Shown here piece after piece: positions 19,208 through 26,674 of a stretch of 64,000 nucleotides of DNA (the stretch's first letter is position 1; each line of letters begins with the position of its first letter). A program made the translations under genes and the position numbers. Below the pieces are notes generated by a model. That model had not been told where the DNA came from. It ran no database searches and was given only the letters and a program-made list of their open reading frames with translations. Origin of the DNA: VRUE01 sp963805475 (GTDB lineage: Bacteria > Actinomycetota > Thermoleophilia > Solirubrobacterales > 70-9); the NCBI GenBank assembly GCA_963805475.1, contig CAWDUO010000002.1:186001-250000 (forward strand), read 5' to 3'.

Positions 19208-19729
19208 ATGAGCGAGCAGACCTACGAGCTGACCACCGACCAGGCCGAGCGCGAGGCGTCCGGCGCGCACGCCTACGGCCGCTACCTCGAGGAGTTCGAG
19301 GTCGGCGCCGTCTACAAGCACTGGCCGGCGAAGACCGTGACCGAGGCAGACGATCACCTCTTCTGCCTGATCACGATGAACCACCACCCGCTGCACATCA
19401 ACGACGTCTACGCGGGCCGCTCCCAGCAGGGGCGCAACGTCGTCGTCGGGCCGCTCGTCTACTCGCTGGCGCTCGGGATGTCGGTCTCCGACGTCTCCGG
19501 CAAGGCGATCGCCAACCTGGCGACCGAGGAGCTCAGCCACCCCAACCCGGTCTTCCACGGCGACACGCTGTTCTGCGAGACCGAGGTGCTGGAGAAGCGC
19601 GAGTCGAGGTCCAAACCCGACCGCGGCACGGTCAAGGTCCACACCCGGGTGCTGAACCAGGACGGCGTCCTCGTCGCCGAGTTCAAACGCCTCGTTCTGG
19701 TTCCGCGCAAACGCCCTGAGGCCGGCTGA
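19208..19729 (+). CDS. MaoC-family hydratase, candidate mesaconyl-CoA hydratase
   Basis: A 173-residue hot-dog-fold protein of the MaoC dehydratase family. It has the catalytic loop DHLFCLITMNHHPLHINDVY (Asp/His pair), the conserved GPLVYSLALGMS helix and a HPNPVFHGDTL strand. MaoC enzymes add water across the double bond of 2-enoyl-CoA. In an ethylmalonyl-CoA pathway cluster the expected reaction is mesaconyl-CoA to beta-methylmalyl-CoA. An AGGAGAG ribosome site precedes the ATG. The insertion sequence begins about 20 bases after its stop, so the native terminator may have been displaced. Confidence 0.8.
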   Translation: MSEQTYELTTDQAEREASGAHAYGRYLEEFEVGAVYKHWPAKTVTEADDHLFCLITMNHHPLHINDVYAGRSQQGRNVVVGPLVYSLALGMSVSDVSGKAIANLATEELSHPNPVFHGDTLFCETEVLEKRESRSKPDRGTVKVHTRVLNQDGVLVAEFKRLVLVPRKRPEAG

Positions 19730-19780
19730 CCAAGCAGACCAAGACCGTATGGAGAGCTGACCGACTCCACCGGTAGGTAG

Positions 19781-19863
19781 GTCGGCACCCCGCGCATGAC
19801 GGTGCGGGGACTGGGCCGCGGGATGGCCCCGCGGCCGACACCCCAATCATGGGAGGTGCCGAC
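19781..19863 (+). ncRNA. Structured leader of the IS transposase
   Basis: GTCGGCACC (19781-19789) pairs with GGTGCCGAC (19855-19863), enclosing two hairpins: CCCGC/GCGGG (19789-19793 with 19804-19808, sharing base 19789 with the outer stem) and GGCCGCGGG/CCCGCGGCC (19814-19822 with 19828-19836, five-base loop). The outer stem ends at the transposase ATG at 19864 and runs alongside its GGGAGG ribosome site. The fold could be a bridge RNA of an IS110-type element or a leader that restrains transposase translation. Pairing was found by eye; expression is unknown. Confidence 0.45.
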
Positions 19864-20952
19864 ATGCCCCAGCCTAAAAGCGTGGTGGGACTCGACGTCC
19901 ACGCCACTCAGACCCACGCCTGCGTTCTTCATCCGGAGACAGGCGAGCTTCGCTCCCGACGACTGAATGGCCCACCGCGAGGGACGCTTGACTTCCTGGA
20001 AGGGATCCAGGCTCCCGTCCTCGCGGTCTATGAGGCCGGGCCGACCGGCTTCGGGCTTGCGCGAGGGGGCGCCGAGCGCCACCTCGACGTGCGCGTCTGC
20101 GCACCGGGGTCGATACCCAAGGCGCCGAGCGATCGGGTCAAGACCGATCGCCGCGACGCCGAGCGGCTGGCGCGGCTGTGCCTCGCAGGGGAACTGCGCT
20201 TCGTGCGCGTCCCCAGCCCCGAGGAGGAGCGCTTTCGCGATCTGACTCGCTGCCGGGAGGCGATCCGAGCCGACCTGATGAGAGCCCGTCACCGGCTCGG
20301 CAAGTTCCTCTTGCGCCGCGAGCTGCGCTGGGAAGGCCCCGGCTCTGCCTGGACGCAGGCCCACTTGCGTTGGCTGGAGGCGATCAGGTTCCCCGACGGG
20401 GCCTCGCGGGCCGTGCTCGAGGACTACCTGGCCGCGGTGGTGGCGCTCGAACAGCGCCGCCGCGCTTCTGAGCGGGCGATCGAGGAGCTGTGGCCTGAGT
20501 CGCCCTGGGCTGAGACGATCGCCCGGATGCGCTGCCTGCGCGGCATCAACACGCTGACGGCGCTTGGCCTGTGCGCAGAGGCGGGAGACCTGAGGCGCTT
20601 TGAGCGCCCGGCGTCGCTGATGGCCTATTTCGGCATCGTGCCCTCCGAGCACTCCTCCGGTGAGCGCCGCCAGCGCGGGCCGATCACCAAGGCCGGCTCT
20701 CCACACGCCCGCCGTCTTCTCGTCGAGGCAGCCCACCACTACCGCCACCAGCCCCGGGTGGGCGGCGCTCTGGAGCAGCGCCAGCGCGGCGCAGACCCGC
20801 GGGCTTGTGCGATCGGCTGGCGCGCCCAGCGGCGTCTGCACAACCGTTGGCAACGCCTTCGCCTCGAGCGCGGCAAGCCCGCCAACGTGGTCAGGATCGC
20901 GTTGGCGCGCGAGCTGGGCAGCTTCGTATGGGAGGTGGGTCAGCTGAGCTGA
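19864..20952 (+). CDS. IS110-family DEDD transposase (recombinase)
   Basis: A 362-residue protein from the ATG at 19864; an in-frame ATG at 19849 would add five residues. The N-terminal RuvC-like DEDD domain shows SVVGLDVHATQTHACV (first Asp), VYEAGPTGFGL (Glu) and VKTDRRDAERLARL (Asp pair). The C-terminal Transposase_20 domain shows MRCLRGINTLTALGLCAEAG, MAYFGIVPSEHSSGERRQRG and the nucleophile region ITKAGSPHARRLL. The family recombines DNA with an element-encoded RNA guide in characterised members. No frameshift is present, so the element could be active. Confidence 0.92.
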   Translation: MPQPKSVVGLDVHATQTHACVLHPETGELRSRRLNGPPRGTLDFLEGIQAPVLAVYEAGPTGFGLARGGAERHLDVRVCAPGSIPKAPSDRVKTDRRDAERLARLCLAGELRFVRVPSPEEERFRDLTRCREAIRADLMRARHRLGKFLLRRELRWEGPGSAWTQAHLRWLEAIRFPDGASRAVLEDYLAAVVALEQRRRASERAIEELWPESPWAETIARMRCLRGINTLTALGLCAEAGDLRRFERPASLMAYFGIVPSEHSSGERRQRGPITKAGSPHARRLLVEAAHHYRHQPRVGGALEQRQRGADPRACAIGWRAQRRLHNRWQRLRLERGKPANVVRIALARELGSFVWEVGQLS

Positions 20953-20982
20953 GACTCCGCGAAAGGAACGCCCTCGACGCTG

Positions 20983-21191
20983 TCGGGGCGACACGGGAGC
21001 AAGTGAGGCCAGCACGTCGCCGCTTTGCGGCCTGCGTTGCGTCCTCGGGCAGTCGGCGGACGCGCTCGCCGGCCGCGCCCGCTTCAAGACTGCAGGCCAC
21101 GCGACGAATCGGCGGTCATGGGGTAGCCAGTCCCCGCATATGAGGCTGACGGTGCAGTCGACGTACCTGGATCCCGCTCGTGTCGCCCCGA
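20983..21191 (+). ncRNA. Candidate guide RNA region at the IS right end
   Basis: The 384 bases from the transposase stop to the next gene hold no convincing ORF. TCGGGGCGACACG (20983-20995) and CGTGTCGCCCCGA (21179-21191) are perfect 13-base inverted repeats that would close a ~209-base RNA. Inside lies the hairpin GCCGC-TTT-GCGGC (21019-21031). TGTCG-GGG-CGACA (20981-20993) is a competing local hairpin. A long structured 3' region is what IS1111-group elements use for their seeker/bridge RNA. After the element, GAGGACGCAGG occurs twice (21265 and 21306) with nothing else recognised up to 21336. Confidence 0.45.
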
Positions 21192-21336
21192 GAGCGCCGC
21201 TGGGCAGCTGCGACCCGTCAGGGGTCCGATGGACCCTGGGCACTTGACGAGGGGCTCTCCATATGAGGACGCAGGGAGCGTGGCGTGCTCTGCACGCGAG
21301 CGACCGAGGACGCAGGTATGCGCCGGTCAGACGGCC

Positions 21337-21903
21337 TCAGTGGGCTTCGTCCGCGGCATGGGCCGGGGGGCGTGACTCCTCGGCGAGCGAGGTGATCTCG
21401 AGCGGGCCGTGGGCGGCCTCTTCGAGCACCTCGGTCGCCTCCTCAGCCGAGCGGGCGTAGAGCTCGACCAGCATGTGGACGACGATCCGCTCCTCGTCGT
21501 GCTTGTGGAAGCGCACGTGGGCGAAGAACTCGCGCACGCCGGCCTCGCCGAGCGCGCCGTAGGCGAGCAGCTCGGCCGCTTCGGGGCCGGCGCAGCTCTC
21601 GATCCGGTCCTGGTCGACGGTGACCGTGCAGGAGGCGACCCAGGGGGTGCCGGCGACCATCCGCTCCCAGCGGTCCTCGATCGGCACGACGCGGCCCTCG
21701 TCGAAGGTCAGGTGGGGCTGGTCGTGCATGCAGTCGAGGCACTGCACGGCCGCTTCCTGCACCTCGTCGATCCCCTCGGCGGGCACGCCGGTGTCGGGGT
21801 CGACGCGGCGGATCGCGTCGTAGTGGATCTGGATCTCGAGGTTGCGGGACCAGCAGCGGTAGCAGCGAAGCCAGGACGAGCGGTCCCCGTCGATCTCGCT
21901 CAT
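21337..21903 (-). CDS. Zinc-ribbon-like protein coupled to ethylmalonyl-CoA mutase
   Basis: A 188-residue protein whose ATG overlaps the mutase stop (ATGA). Two CxxC pairs (C14/C17 in RCYRCW and C55/C58 in QCLDCM) suggest one structural zinc site. The C-terminal half is an alpha/beta region rich in His, Glu and aromatic residues (FFAHVRFHKHDEERIVVHM). No family is recognised. Tight coupling to a B12-dependent mutase invites comparison with mutase chaperones, but it lacks the Walker motifs of MeaB-type G proteins. It ends just outside the insertion sequence. Confidence 0.65.
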   Translation of the reverse strand: MSEIDGDRSSWLRCYRCWSRNLEIQIHYDAIRRVDPDTGVPAEGIDEVQEAAVQCLDCMHDQPHLTFDEGRVVPIEDRWERMVAGTPWVASCTVTVDQDRIESCAGPEAAELLAYGALGEAGVREFFAHVRFHKHDEERIVVHMLVELYARSAEEATEVLEEAAHGPLEITSLAEESRPPAHAADEAH

Positions 21904-23888
21904 ACCTTCATTGTTGCGCGCTGCTCGACCAGGGCGACGATCTCGCCGACGATCTTGTTGAGGTCGAAGTCCTTGGGGGTGTAGACGGCGTCGACGCCCT
22001 CCTCGCGCAGGCGCTCGGCGTCGGCGGGGGGGATGATGCCGCCGGCGACGACCGGGGCCTCGACGCCCTCTTCGCGCAGCCGCCGCACGACCTCGGGCAC
22101 CAGCTCCAGATGGGAGCCGGAGAGGATCGAGAGGCCGACCACGTCGACGTCCTCCTGGAGCGCCGACTCGGCGATCTCCTCGGGGGTCAGGCGGATGCCC
22201 TGGTAGATCACCTCCATGCCGGCGTCGCGGGCGCGCAGGGCGATCTGCTCGGAGCCGTTGGAGTGTCCGTCGAGGCCGGGCTTGCCGACGAGGATCTTGA
22301 TCCGGTGGCCGATCCGCGCCGAGACCTCCTCGACCCGGCGGCGGATCGCCGCCAGCTCCTCGCGGTCGCCCGGGGGCGCCGCGCCGTCGACCCCGGTCGG
22401 CGCGCGGTAGGCGCCGAAGGCCTCGCGCAGCACGCCGGCCCACTCGCCGGTCGTCGCGCCCGCCCTCGCGGCGGCGATCGTCGCCGGCATCACGTTGGCG
22501 CCCTCGTCGCGGGCGACGCGGCCGAGCTCCTCGAGCGCCGTCTTCACGGCGGCCTCGTCGCGCTCGGCCTTCCAGCGCTCCAGCGCCTCGATCCGCTCGC
22601 GCTCGACCTCGGGGTCGGGGGTGAGGATGCCGCCGTCGGCGCCGGCGGTCAGCGGCGAGCCCTCGCTCTCTGTGTAGACGTTCTGCCCGATCACCTTCTG
22701 TTCGCCGCTCTCGATCCGGGCGACCCGCTCGCGGTGGGACTCGACCAGGCGCGCCTTCATGTAGGGGACGGCGGCGACCGCGCCGCCGTGCTCCTCGACC
22801 ACGGCCATCTCGGCGCGGGCGCCCTCGGTCAGCTCCTCGACCAGGCCGTCCATCACGACCGAGCCCTCGAACAGGTCGGGGTACTCGAGCAGGTCGGTCT
22901 CGTTCGCCAGCACCTGCTGGATGCGCAGGCTCCACTGCTGGTCCCAGGGGCGGGGCAGGCCCATCGCCTCGTTCCAGGCCGGCAGCTGGATCGCGCGGGC
23001 GCGGGCGTCGCGCGAGAGCGTCACCGCGAGCGCCTCGAGCACGATCCGCTGGATGTTGTTCTCCGGCTGGGCCTCGGTCAGGCCGAGGCTGTTGACCTGC
23101 ACGCCGTAGCGGAAGCGCAGCATCTTCTCGTCGGTCACGCCGTAGCGATCGCGGCCGATCTCGTTCCACAGCCGGCCCATCGCGCGCAGCTTGGCGATCT
23201 CCTCGACCAGGCGGATGCCGGCGTTGACGAAGAAGGAGATGCGGCCGAAGACCTTGGGGAAGTCGTCCTCGGCGACCTGGCCGCGCGCCTTCACTTCGTC
23301 GAGCACGGCGATCCCGGTGGAGAGCGCGTAGGCGATCTCCTGCACCGGCGTCGCCCCGGCCTCCTGCAGGTGGTAGGAGCAGATGTTCGTCGGGTTCCAC
23401 TTCGGCGCCTCGTTGACGGTGAAGGCGACCATGTCGGCGATCAGCCGCATCGAGGGCTCGGGCGGGAAGGCGTAGGTGCCGCGCGAGAGGTACTCCTTGA
23501 CGATGTCGTTCTGGGTCGTCCCCTTGAGCTGGGCGCGGTCGACGCCGTTCTCCTCGGCGACCGTGACGTAGAGGCCGAGCAGCCAGGCGGCGGTCGCGTT
23601 GATCGTCATCGAGGTGTTCATCTCGTCGAGCGGGATCCCGTCGAAGAGCTGGTGCATGTCGCCCTTGTGGGCGACCGAGACGCCGACCTTGCCGACCTCG
23701 CCGCGGGCGAGCACGTGGTCGGGGTCATAGCCCGTCTGCGTCGGCAGGTCGAAGGCGACCGAGAGGCCGGTCTGGCCCTTTTCGAGGTTCTTGCGGTACA
23801 GCTCGTTGGAGCGGCGGGCGTCGGAGTGGCCCGCGTAGGTGCGCATCACCCAGGGGCGGTCCCTCTCCGGCAGGCGGTGCTCGCTCAT
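21900..23888 (-). CDS. ecm: Ethylmalonyl-CoA mutase (B12-dependent)
   Basis: A 662-residue single-chain mutase. The catalytic TIM barrel carries MRTYAGHSDARRSNELYRKN, TGLSVAFDLPTQTGYDPDH, LDEMNTSMTINATAAWLLGL and KWNPTNICSYHLQEAGATPVQE (split here by family order). MNTSMTINATA is typical of MeaA/Ecm; methylmalonyl-CoA mutases usually have S-M-T-M-N-G. The C-terminal B12-binding domain has KILVGKPGLDGHSNG with the DxHxxG cobalt-ligand motif near residue 540. It rearranges (2R)-ethylmalonyl-CoA to (2S)-methylsuccinyl-CoA, the pathway's signature step. The start at MSEHRLPERDRPW fits homologues; an upstream in-frame ATG is less likely. The next gene is translationally coupled. Confidence 0.88.
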   Translation of the reverse strand: MSEHRLPERDRPWVMRTYAGHSDARRSNELYRKNLEKGQTGLSVAFDLPTQTGYDPDHVLARGEVGKVGVSVAHKGDMHQLFDGIPLDEMNTSMTINATAAWLLGLYVTVAEENGVDRAQLKGTTQNDIVKEYLSRGTYAFPPEPSMRLIADMVAFTVNEAPKWNPTNICSYHLQEAGATPVQEIAYALSTGIAVLDEVKARGQVAEDDFPKVFGRISFFVNAGIRLVEEIAKLRAMGRLWNEIGRDRYGVTDEKMLRFRYGVQVNSLGLTEAQPENNIQRIVLEALAVTLSRDARARAIQLPAWNEAMGLPRPWDQQWSLRIQQVLANETDLLEYPDLFEGSVVMDGLVEELTEGARAEMAVVEEHGGAVAAVPYMKARLVESHRERVARIESGEQKVIGQNVYTESEGSPLTAGADGGILTPDPEVERERIEALERWKAERDEAAVKTALEELGRVARDEGANVMPATIAAARAGATTGEWAGVLREAFGAYRAPTGVDGAAPPGDREELAAIRRRVEEVSARIGHRIKILVGKPGLDGHSNGSEQIALRARDAGMEVIYQGIRLTPEEIAESALQEDVDVVGLSILSGSHLELVPEVVRRLREEGVEAPVVAGGIIPPADAERLREEGVDAVYTPKDFDLNKIVGEIVALVEQRATMKV

Positions 23889-23979
23889 CTCCCCAATCTT
23901 ATGGGGACGCGGGGGAAAGACGGCGTTCATCGGTCACGCGGCGCATCTTTCTCGCGCATTCGTGTTTAGGCTGCCGACG

Positions 23980-24675
23980 ATGACGACGGGACGAATCGCA
24001 GCAGTCTGCGCCTGCCTGCTGGGCGCCTTGGCGCTCGCCGCGGGCGCGAGCGCCGGCGTGATCGGCCTCTACCGCAACAACATGGAGTCGACCGGCCTGC
24101 AGGCGCAGATCGTCAACTTCTCCGGCGAGCGCTGCAAGCGCGGCGGCTCCGGCCACGCCTTCCGCGTCTACGTCGGCAAGGAAACGAAGGAGTGCGCCTA
24201 CCGCACGCCGGTGATCGGCCGCGACCTCGAAATCGCCGCGGTCGGCAGGCTGCTCCAGGGCACGCCCAAGCCGGTCCAGCACAAGGCATTCCTGGCGCTC
24301 AACCTGCGCGCCGGCGGCGCCGGCGCCCGCTACCAGCTCGCCGTCTTCCCGCTGCAGCGCAAGGCGCAGCTGCGCCGCTACACGGGCGAAGGCAAGGTCA
24401 AGTACGTGAAGGTCGAACAGGGAATCCAGGCCAAGGGCGTCAACCGCGCCAACGAACTGCGCCTGCGCGCCTTCAACTTCACCAACGGCCCCGAAAAGGG
24501 CAAGTGCCGGGTGCTCGCCTGGGTCGGCGGCAAGCTCGTCGCCGACTTCACCGACGCCGCCGCGGGCGAGCTGCAGGGCCGCACCGCGGGCTTCTCGCTG
24601 GGCGCCGTCGGCAACGCCAAGGGCGCGCTGGGCAGCTTCGACGACGTCGTGGTCAGAGTGCCGAATCCGTATTAG
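23980..24675 (+). CDS. Secreted protein of unknown function
   Basis: A 231-residue protein with a signal peptide (IAAVCACLLGALALAAGASA). The mature part is beta-rich and Lys/Arg-rich, with three Cys residues (RCKR, ECAY, KCRV), and reads like a lectin- or laminin-G-like sandwich (NELRLRAFNF, GSFDDVVVRV). The last motif resembles the end of concanavalin-like domains, but no family can be named. It is divergent from ethylmalonyl-CoA mutase across 91 bases, and ClpS follows 34 bases downstream. Confidence 0.65.
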   Translation: MTTGRIAAVCACLLGALALAAGASAGVIGLYRNNMESTGLQAQIVNFSGERCKRGGSGHAFRVYVGKETKECAYRTPVIGRDLEIAAVGRLLQGTPKPVQHKAFLALNLRAGGAGARYQLAVFPLQRKAQLRRYTGEGKVKYVKVEQGIQAKGVNRANELRLRAFNFTNGPEKGKCRVLAWVGGKLVADFTDAAAGELQGRTAGFSLGAVGNAKGALGSFDDVVVRVPNPY

Positions 24676-24709
24676 CCCGGAACGAAGATTTCGCCCATAA
24701 TGCCGGGCG

Positions 24710-24997
24710 ATGTCGACGACGATCGAGAAGCCGCGCCAGGCGGGGCCGGAGTCCGGGCTCGGCGGCGAGTGGCGGGTGATCGTTCGCAACGACAGCCACA
24801 ACACCTTCGACCACGTCGCCGAGACGCTGGCGCGGGTCCTGCCGGGGATCACATTCGCCCGCGGCCACGAGATCGCCGAGACGATCCACAACAGCGGTCA
24901 GGCGATCGTCTGGTCGGGCCAGCGCGAGCCCGCCGAGCACTACTGGGAGCAGCTCAAGGCCGCCGGCCTGACCCTGGCCCCGCTGGAGCGCGGCTGA
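24710..24997 (+). CDS. clpS: ClpS-like N-degron adaptor
   Basis: A 95-residue protein whose core WRVIVRNDSHNTFDHVAETL matches the ClpS opening (V-I-L-x-N-D-D-x-x-T). IAETIHNSGQAIVW aligns with the helix bearing the N-end-binding His of ClpS. ClpS hands proteins with destabilising N-termini to the Clp protease. No clpA or clpC is present in the window. The second Asp of the N-D-D motif is Ser here, so specificity may differ. It converges with the small monooxygenase-like gene. Confidence 0.75.
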   Translation: MSTTIEKPRQAGPESGLGGEWRVIVRNDSHNTFDHVAETLARVLPGITFARGHEIAETIHNSGQAIVWSGQREPAEHYWEQLKAAGLTLAPLERG

Positions 24998-25000
24998 GGC

Positions 25001-25294
25001 TTATTCCGCGGCGACGAGCGTGTGCCAGGCGGGCAGCAGGGGGAGGTCGTGCAGGTCGAGGATCGCCGCTTTGACGGTCTCCAGCTCGGGTGAGAACCAG
25101 TAGCGTTCGAAGTCCGCGCGGCTCTCCCAGAGCGAGCTCTGCACGAAGTGCAGCGGGTCGTCGATCGAGCGGGTCAGCGACCAGCTCCTGGCGCCGAAGG
25201 CGGGCATCCGCGCCGCCGCCGGCTCCCAGAGGTCGAGCCAGCGGTCGGCCTTGAACGGGGCGATGTGCCAGTCCAGCGTGCAGACCTCGACCAT
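25001..25294 (-). CDS. Small ABM/EthD-like dimeric alpha-beta barrel protein
   Basis: A 97-residue protein starting two bases after the ccr stop. EVCTLDWHIAPFKADRWLDL, WSLTRSIDDPLHFVQSSLWE and RADFERYWFSPEL form the beta-alpha-beta pattern of antibiotic-biosynthesis-monooxygenase or EthD-type ferredoxin-like folds. Such proteins can be oxygenases, isomerases or small-molecule binders. Linkage to ccr suggests co-transcription. The substrate is unknown. Confidence 0.6.
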   Translation of the reverse strand: MVEVCTLDWHIAPFKADRWLDLWEPAAARMPAFGARSWSLTRSIDDPLHFVQSSLWESRADFERYWFSPELETVKAAILDLHDLPLLPAWHTLVAAE

Positions 25295-25296
25295 CT

Positions 25297-26559
25297 CTAC
25301 GCTCCCACCTCGGCCCGGATCGCGCCGGGACCGTCCTCGTTGCGGCCCTCGTCCTCGGACTCGGCCCCGACCAGGATCGAGATCTTGCCGAGGTGCTTGT
25401 TTTCGTGCAGCAGCTGGTGCGCCTCGGCGACGCCGTCGAAGGGCATCGTCTGCCAGATCACCGGCCGGACCTTGCCCTCGGCCATCAGCTGGTTGGCGCG
25501 CATGCACTCGTACGCGTTGGCGAAGTGCGAGCCGATGATCTGCTTCTGCTTCATCCACAGGTAGCGCACGTCGAAGTCGAGCTGGTAGCCCGAGGTGGCG
25601 CCGCAGATCACGACTTTGCCGAACGGCTTGACGGTGAAGACAGAGGTTGGGAAGGTCGCCTGTCCGACGTGCTCGAAGACGATGTCGGGGGCGTCGCCGA
25701 GGATCTCCTTGACCCGCTTGGCGAAGCCGCGGCTGGCCTTGAAGCGCTCCTTGTCGGCCGCCTTGTCGGCGAGGTTCTCCGGCGTGCGCATCATCTCGCC
25801 GAACTCGCGCCGGTTGATGTAGTCGACCGCGCCCAGCTCCTTGACCAGCTCGCCCTTCTCGTCGGAGGAGACGACACCGACCGCGTTGGCGCCCGCCGCC
25901 TTGCAGAGCTGCACCGCGAAGACGCCGAGGCCGCCCGCGGCGCCCCAGATCAGCACGTTGTGCCCGGGCTGGAGCTTGCACTGGTCGATCAGCATCCGGT
26001 AGGCGGTGAAGTAGGTCAGCCCGTAGGCGGAGGAGTCGACCCAGGAGAGGTTCTGGGGGCGGGGGAGGAGCTGCTGCGCCTGCACCTTGGTGAACTGGGC
26101 GAAGGAGCCCCAGGTCGTCTCGTAGCCCCAGATCTGCTGGCTCGGCGCCGCCATCGGGTCGAGCCCGTGCACCTCGACGTCCTCGTAGGAGGCCTGGTTG
26201 CAGTGGACCACGACCTCGTCGCCGGGCTGCCAGCGGGTTACGCCCTCGCCGACCTTCCAGACGATCCCCGAGGCGTCGGAGCCGCCGATGTGGTGGCCGT
26301 ACTCGGGGTGGTCGCCGTAGCCGAAGACGGAGACCGGCTTGCCCAGCGCGGCCCAGACGTTGTTGAAGTTGACCCCGGCCGCCATCACCCGCACGACCAC
26401 CTCGAAGGGGCCCGGCTCGGGCACCTCGATCTGCTCCAGCTGGAAGGCCTCGGTCGGCTCGCCCTCGCGCTCCTCGCGGATCACCCACGCCGCCATCGTC
26501 TCCGGCAGCGTCCCGGGCTCCACGTCCAACTTCGCGACTGCGCTCGTGTCGACTGCCAA
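25297..26559 (-). CDS. ccr: Crotonyl-CoA carboxylase/reductase
   Basis: A 420-residue zinc-free medium-chain reductase. The TTG start is preceded by GGAGGAAGG. Recognisable family segments are AAGVNFNNVWAALGKP, FGYGDHPEYGHHIGGSDASG, the NADPH-binding LIWGAAGGLGVFAVQL, and YLWMKQKQIIGSHFANAYE. The Asn in GVNFNN and the His in GSHFAN correspond to CO2-binding positions of characterised Ccr enzymes (from memory). The enzyme reductively carboxylates crotonyl-CoA to (2S)-ethylmalonyl-CoA using NADPH and CO2. With ecm and the dehydrogenase/hydratase genes nearby, it defines an ethylmalonyl-CoA pathway for acetyl-CoA assimilation or C4/C5 unit supply. Confidence 0.92.
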   Translation of the reverse strand: MAVDTSAVAKLDVEPGTLPETMAAWVIREEREGEPTEAFQLEQIEVPEPGPFEVVVRVMAAGVNFNNVWAALGKPVSVFGYGDHPEYGHHIGGSDASGIVWKVGEGVTRWQPGDEVVVHCNQASYEDVEVHGLDPMAAPSQQIWGYETTWGSFAQFTKVQAQQLLPRPQNLSWVDSSAYGLTYFTAYRMLIDQCKLQPGHNVLIWGAAGGLGVFAVQLCKAAGANAVGVVSSDEKGELVKELGAVDYINRREFGEMMRTPENLADKAADKERFKASRGFAKRVKEILGDAPDIVFEHVGQATFPTSVFTVKPFGKVVICGATSGYQLDFDVRYLWMKQKQIIGSHFANAYECMRANQLMAEGKVRPVIWQTMPFDGVAEAHQLLHENKHLGKISILVGAESEDEGRNEDGPGAIRAEVGA

Positions 26560-26674
26560 AGCCTTCCTCCAGGGGTCGTTTGCGGGCGGCGCGAATCCTA
26601 GTTCAACGCCTCGGCCGGAGGATTGTGTCCGGTGTCGAGGCTACCTTCGTTGATTCGACGATGAAGGGAACCAG

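Larger units (their letters stand above)
19747..21264. mobile_element. IS110/IS1111-type insertion sequence, ~1.5 kb
   Basis: The element holds one DEDD transposase gene flanked by ~115 bases of non-coding sequence on the left and ~310 on the right. GTATGGAGAGC (19747-19757) and GCTCTCCATAT (21254-21264) are inverted repeats matching at 10 of 11 positions and may be sub-terminal ends. A second inverted match, TGCGGGGACTGG (19803-19814) against its complement at 21127-21138, links the two non-coding regions. It sits between convergent genes of the ethylmalonyl-CoA cluster and disrupts no coding sequence. Exact boundaries are uncertain because these elements often leave no target duplication. 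Confidence 0.75.

Noticed and set aside
21265..21316. GAGGACGCAGG direct repeat as a target-site duplication of the insertion sequence
   Set aside because: Both copies lie on the same side of the element, and IS110-type elements usually make no duplication.
22110..23969. Long plus-strand frame over ethylmalonyl-CoA mutase
   Set aside because: It is a compositional shadow; the minus-strand protein has full catalytic and B12-binding domains.
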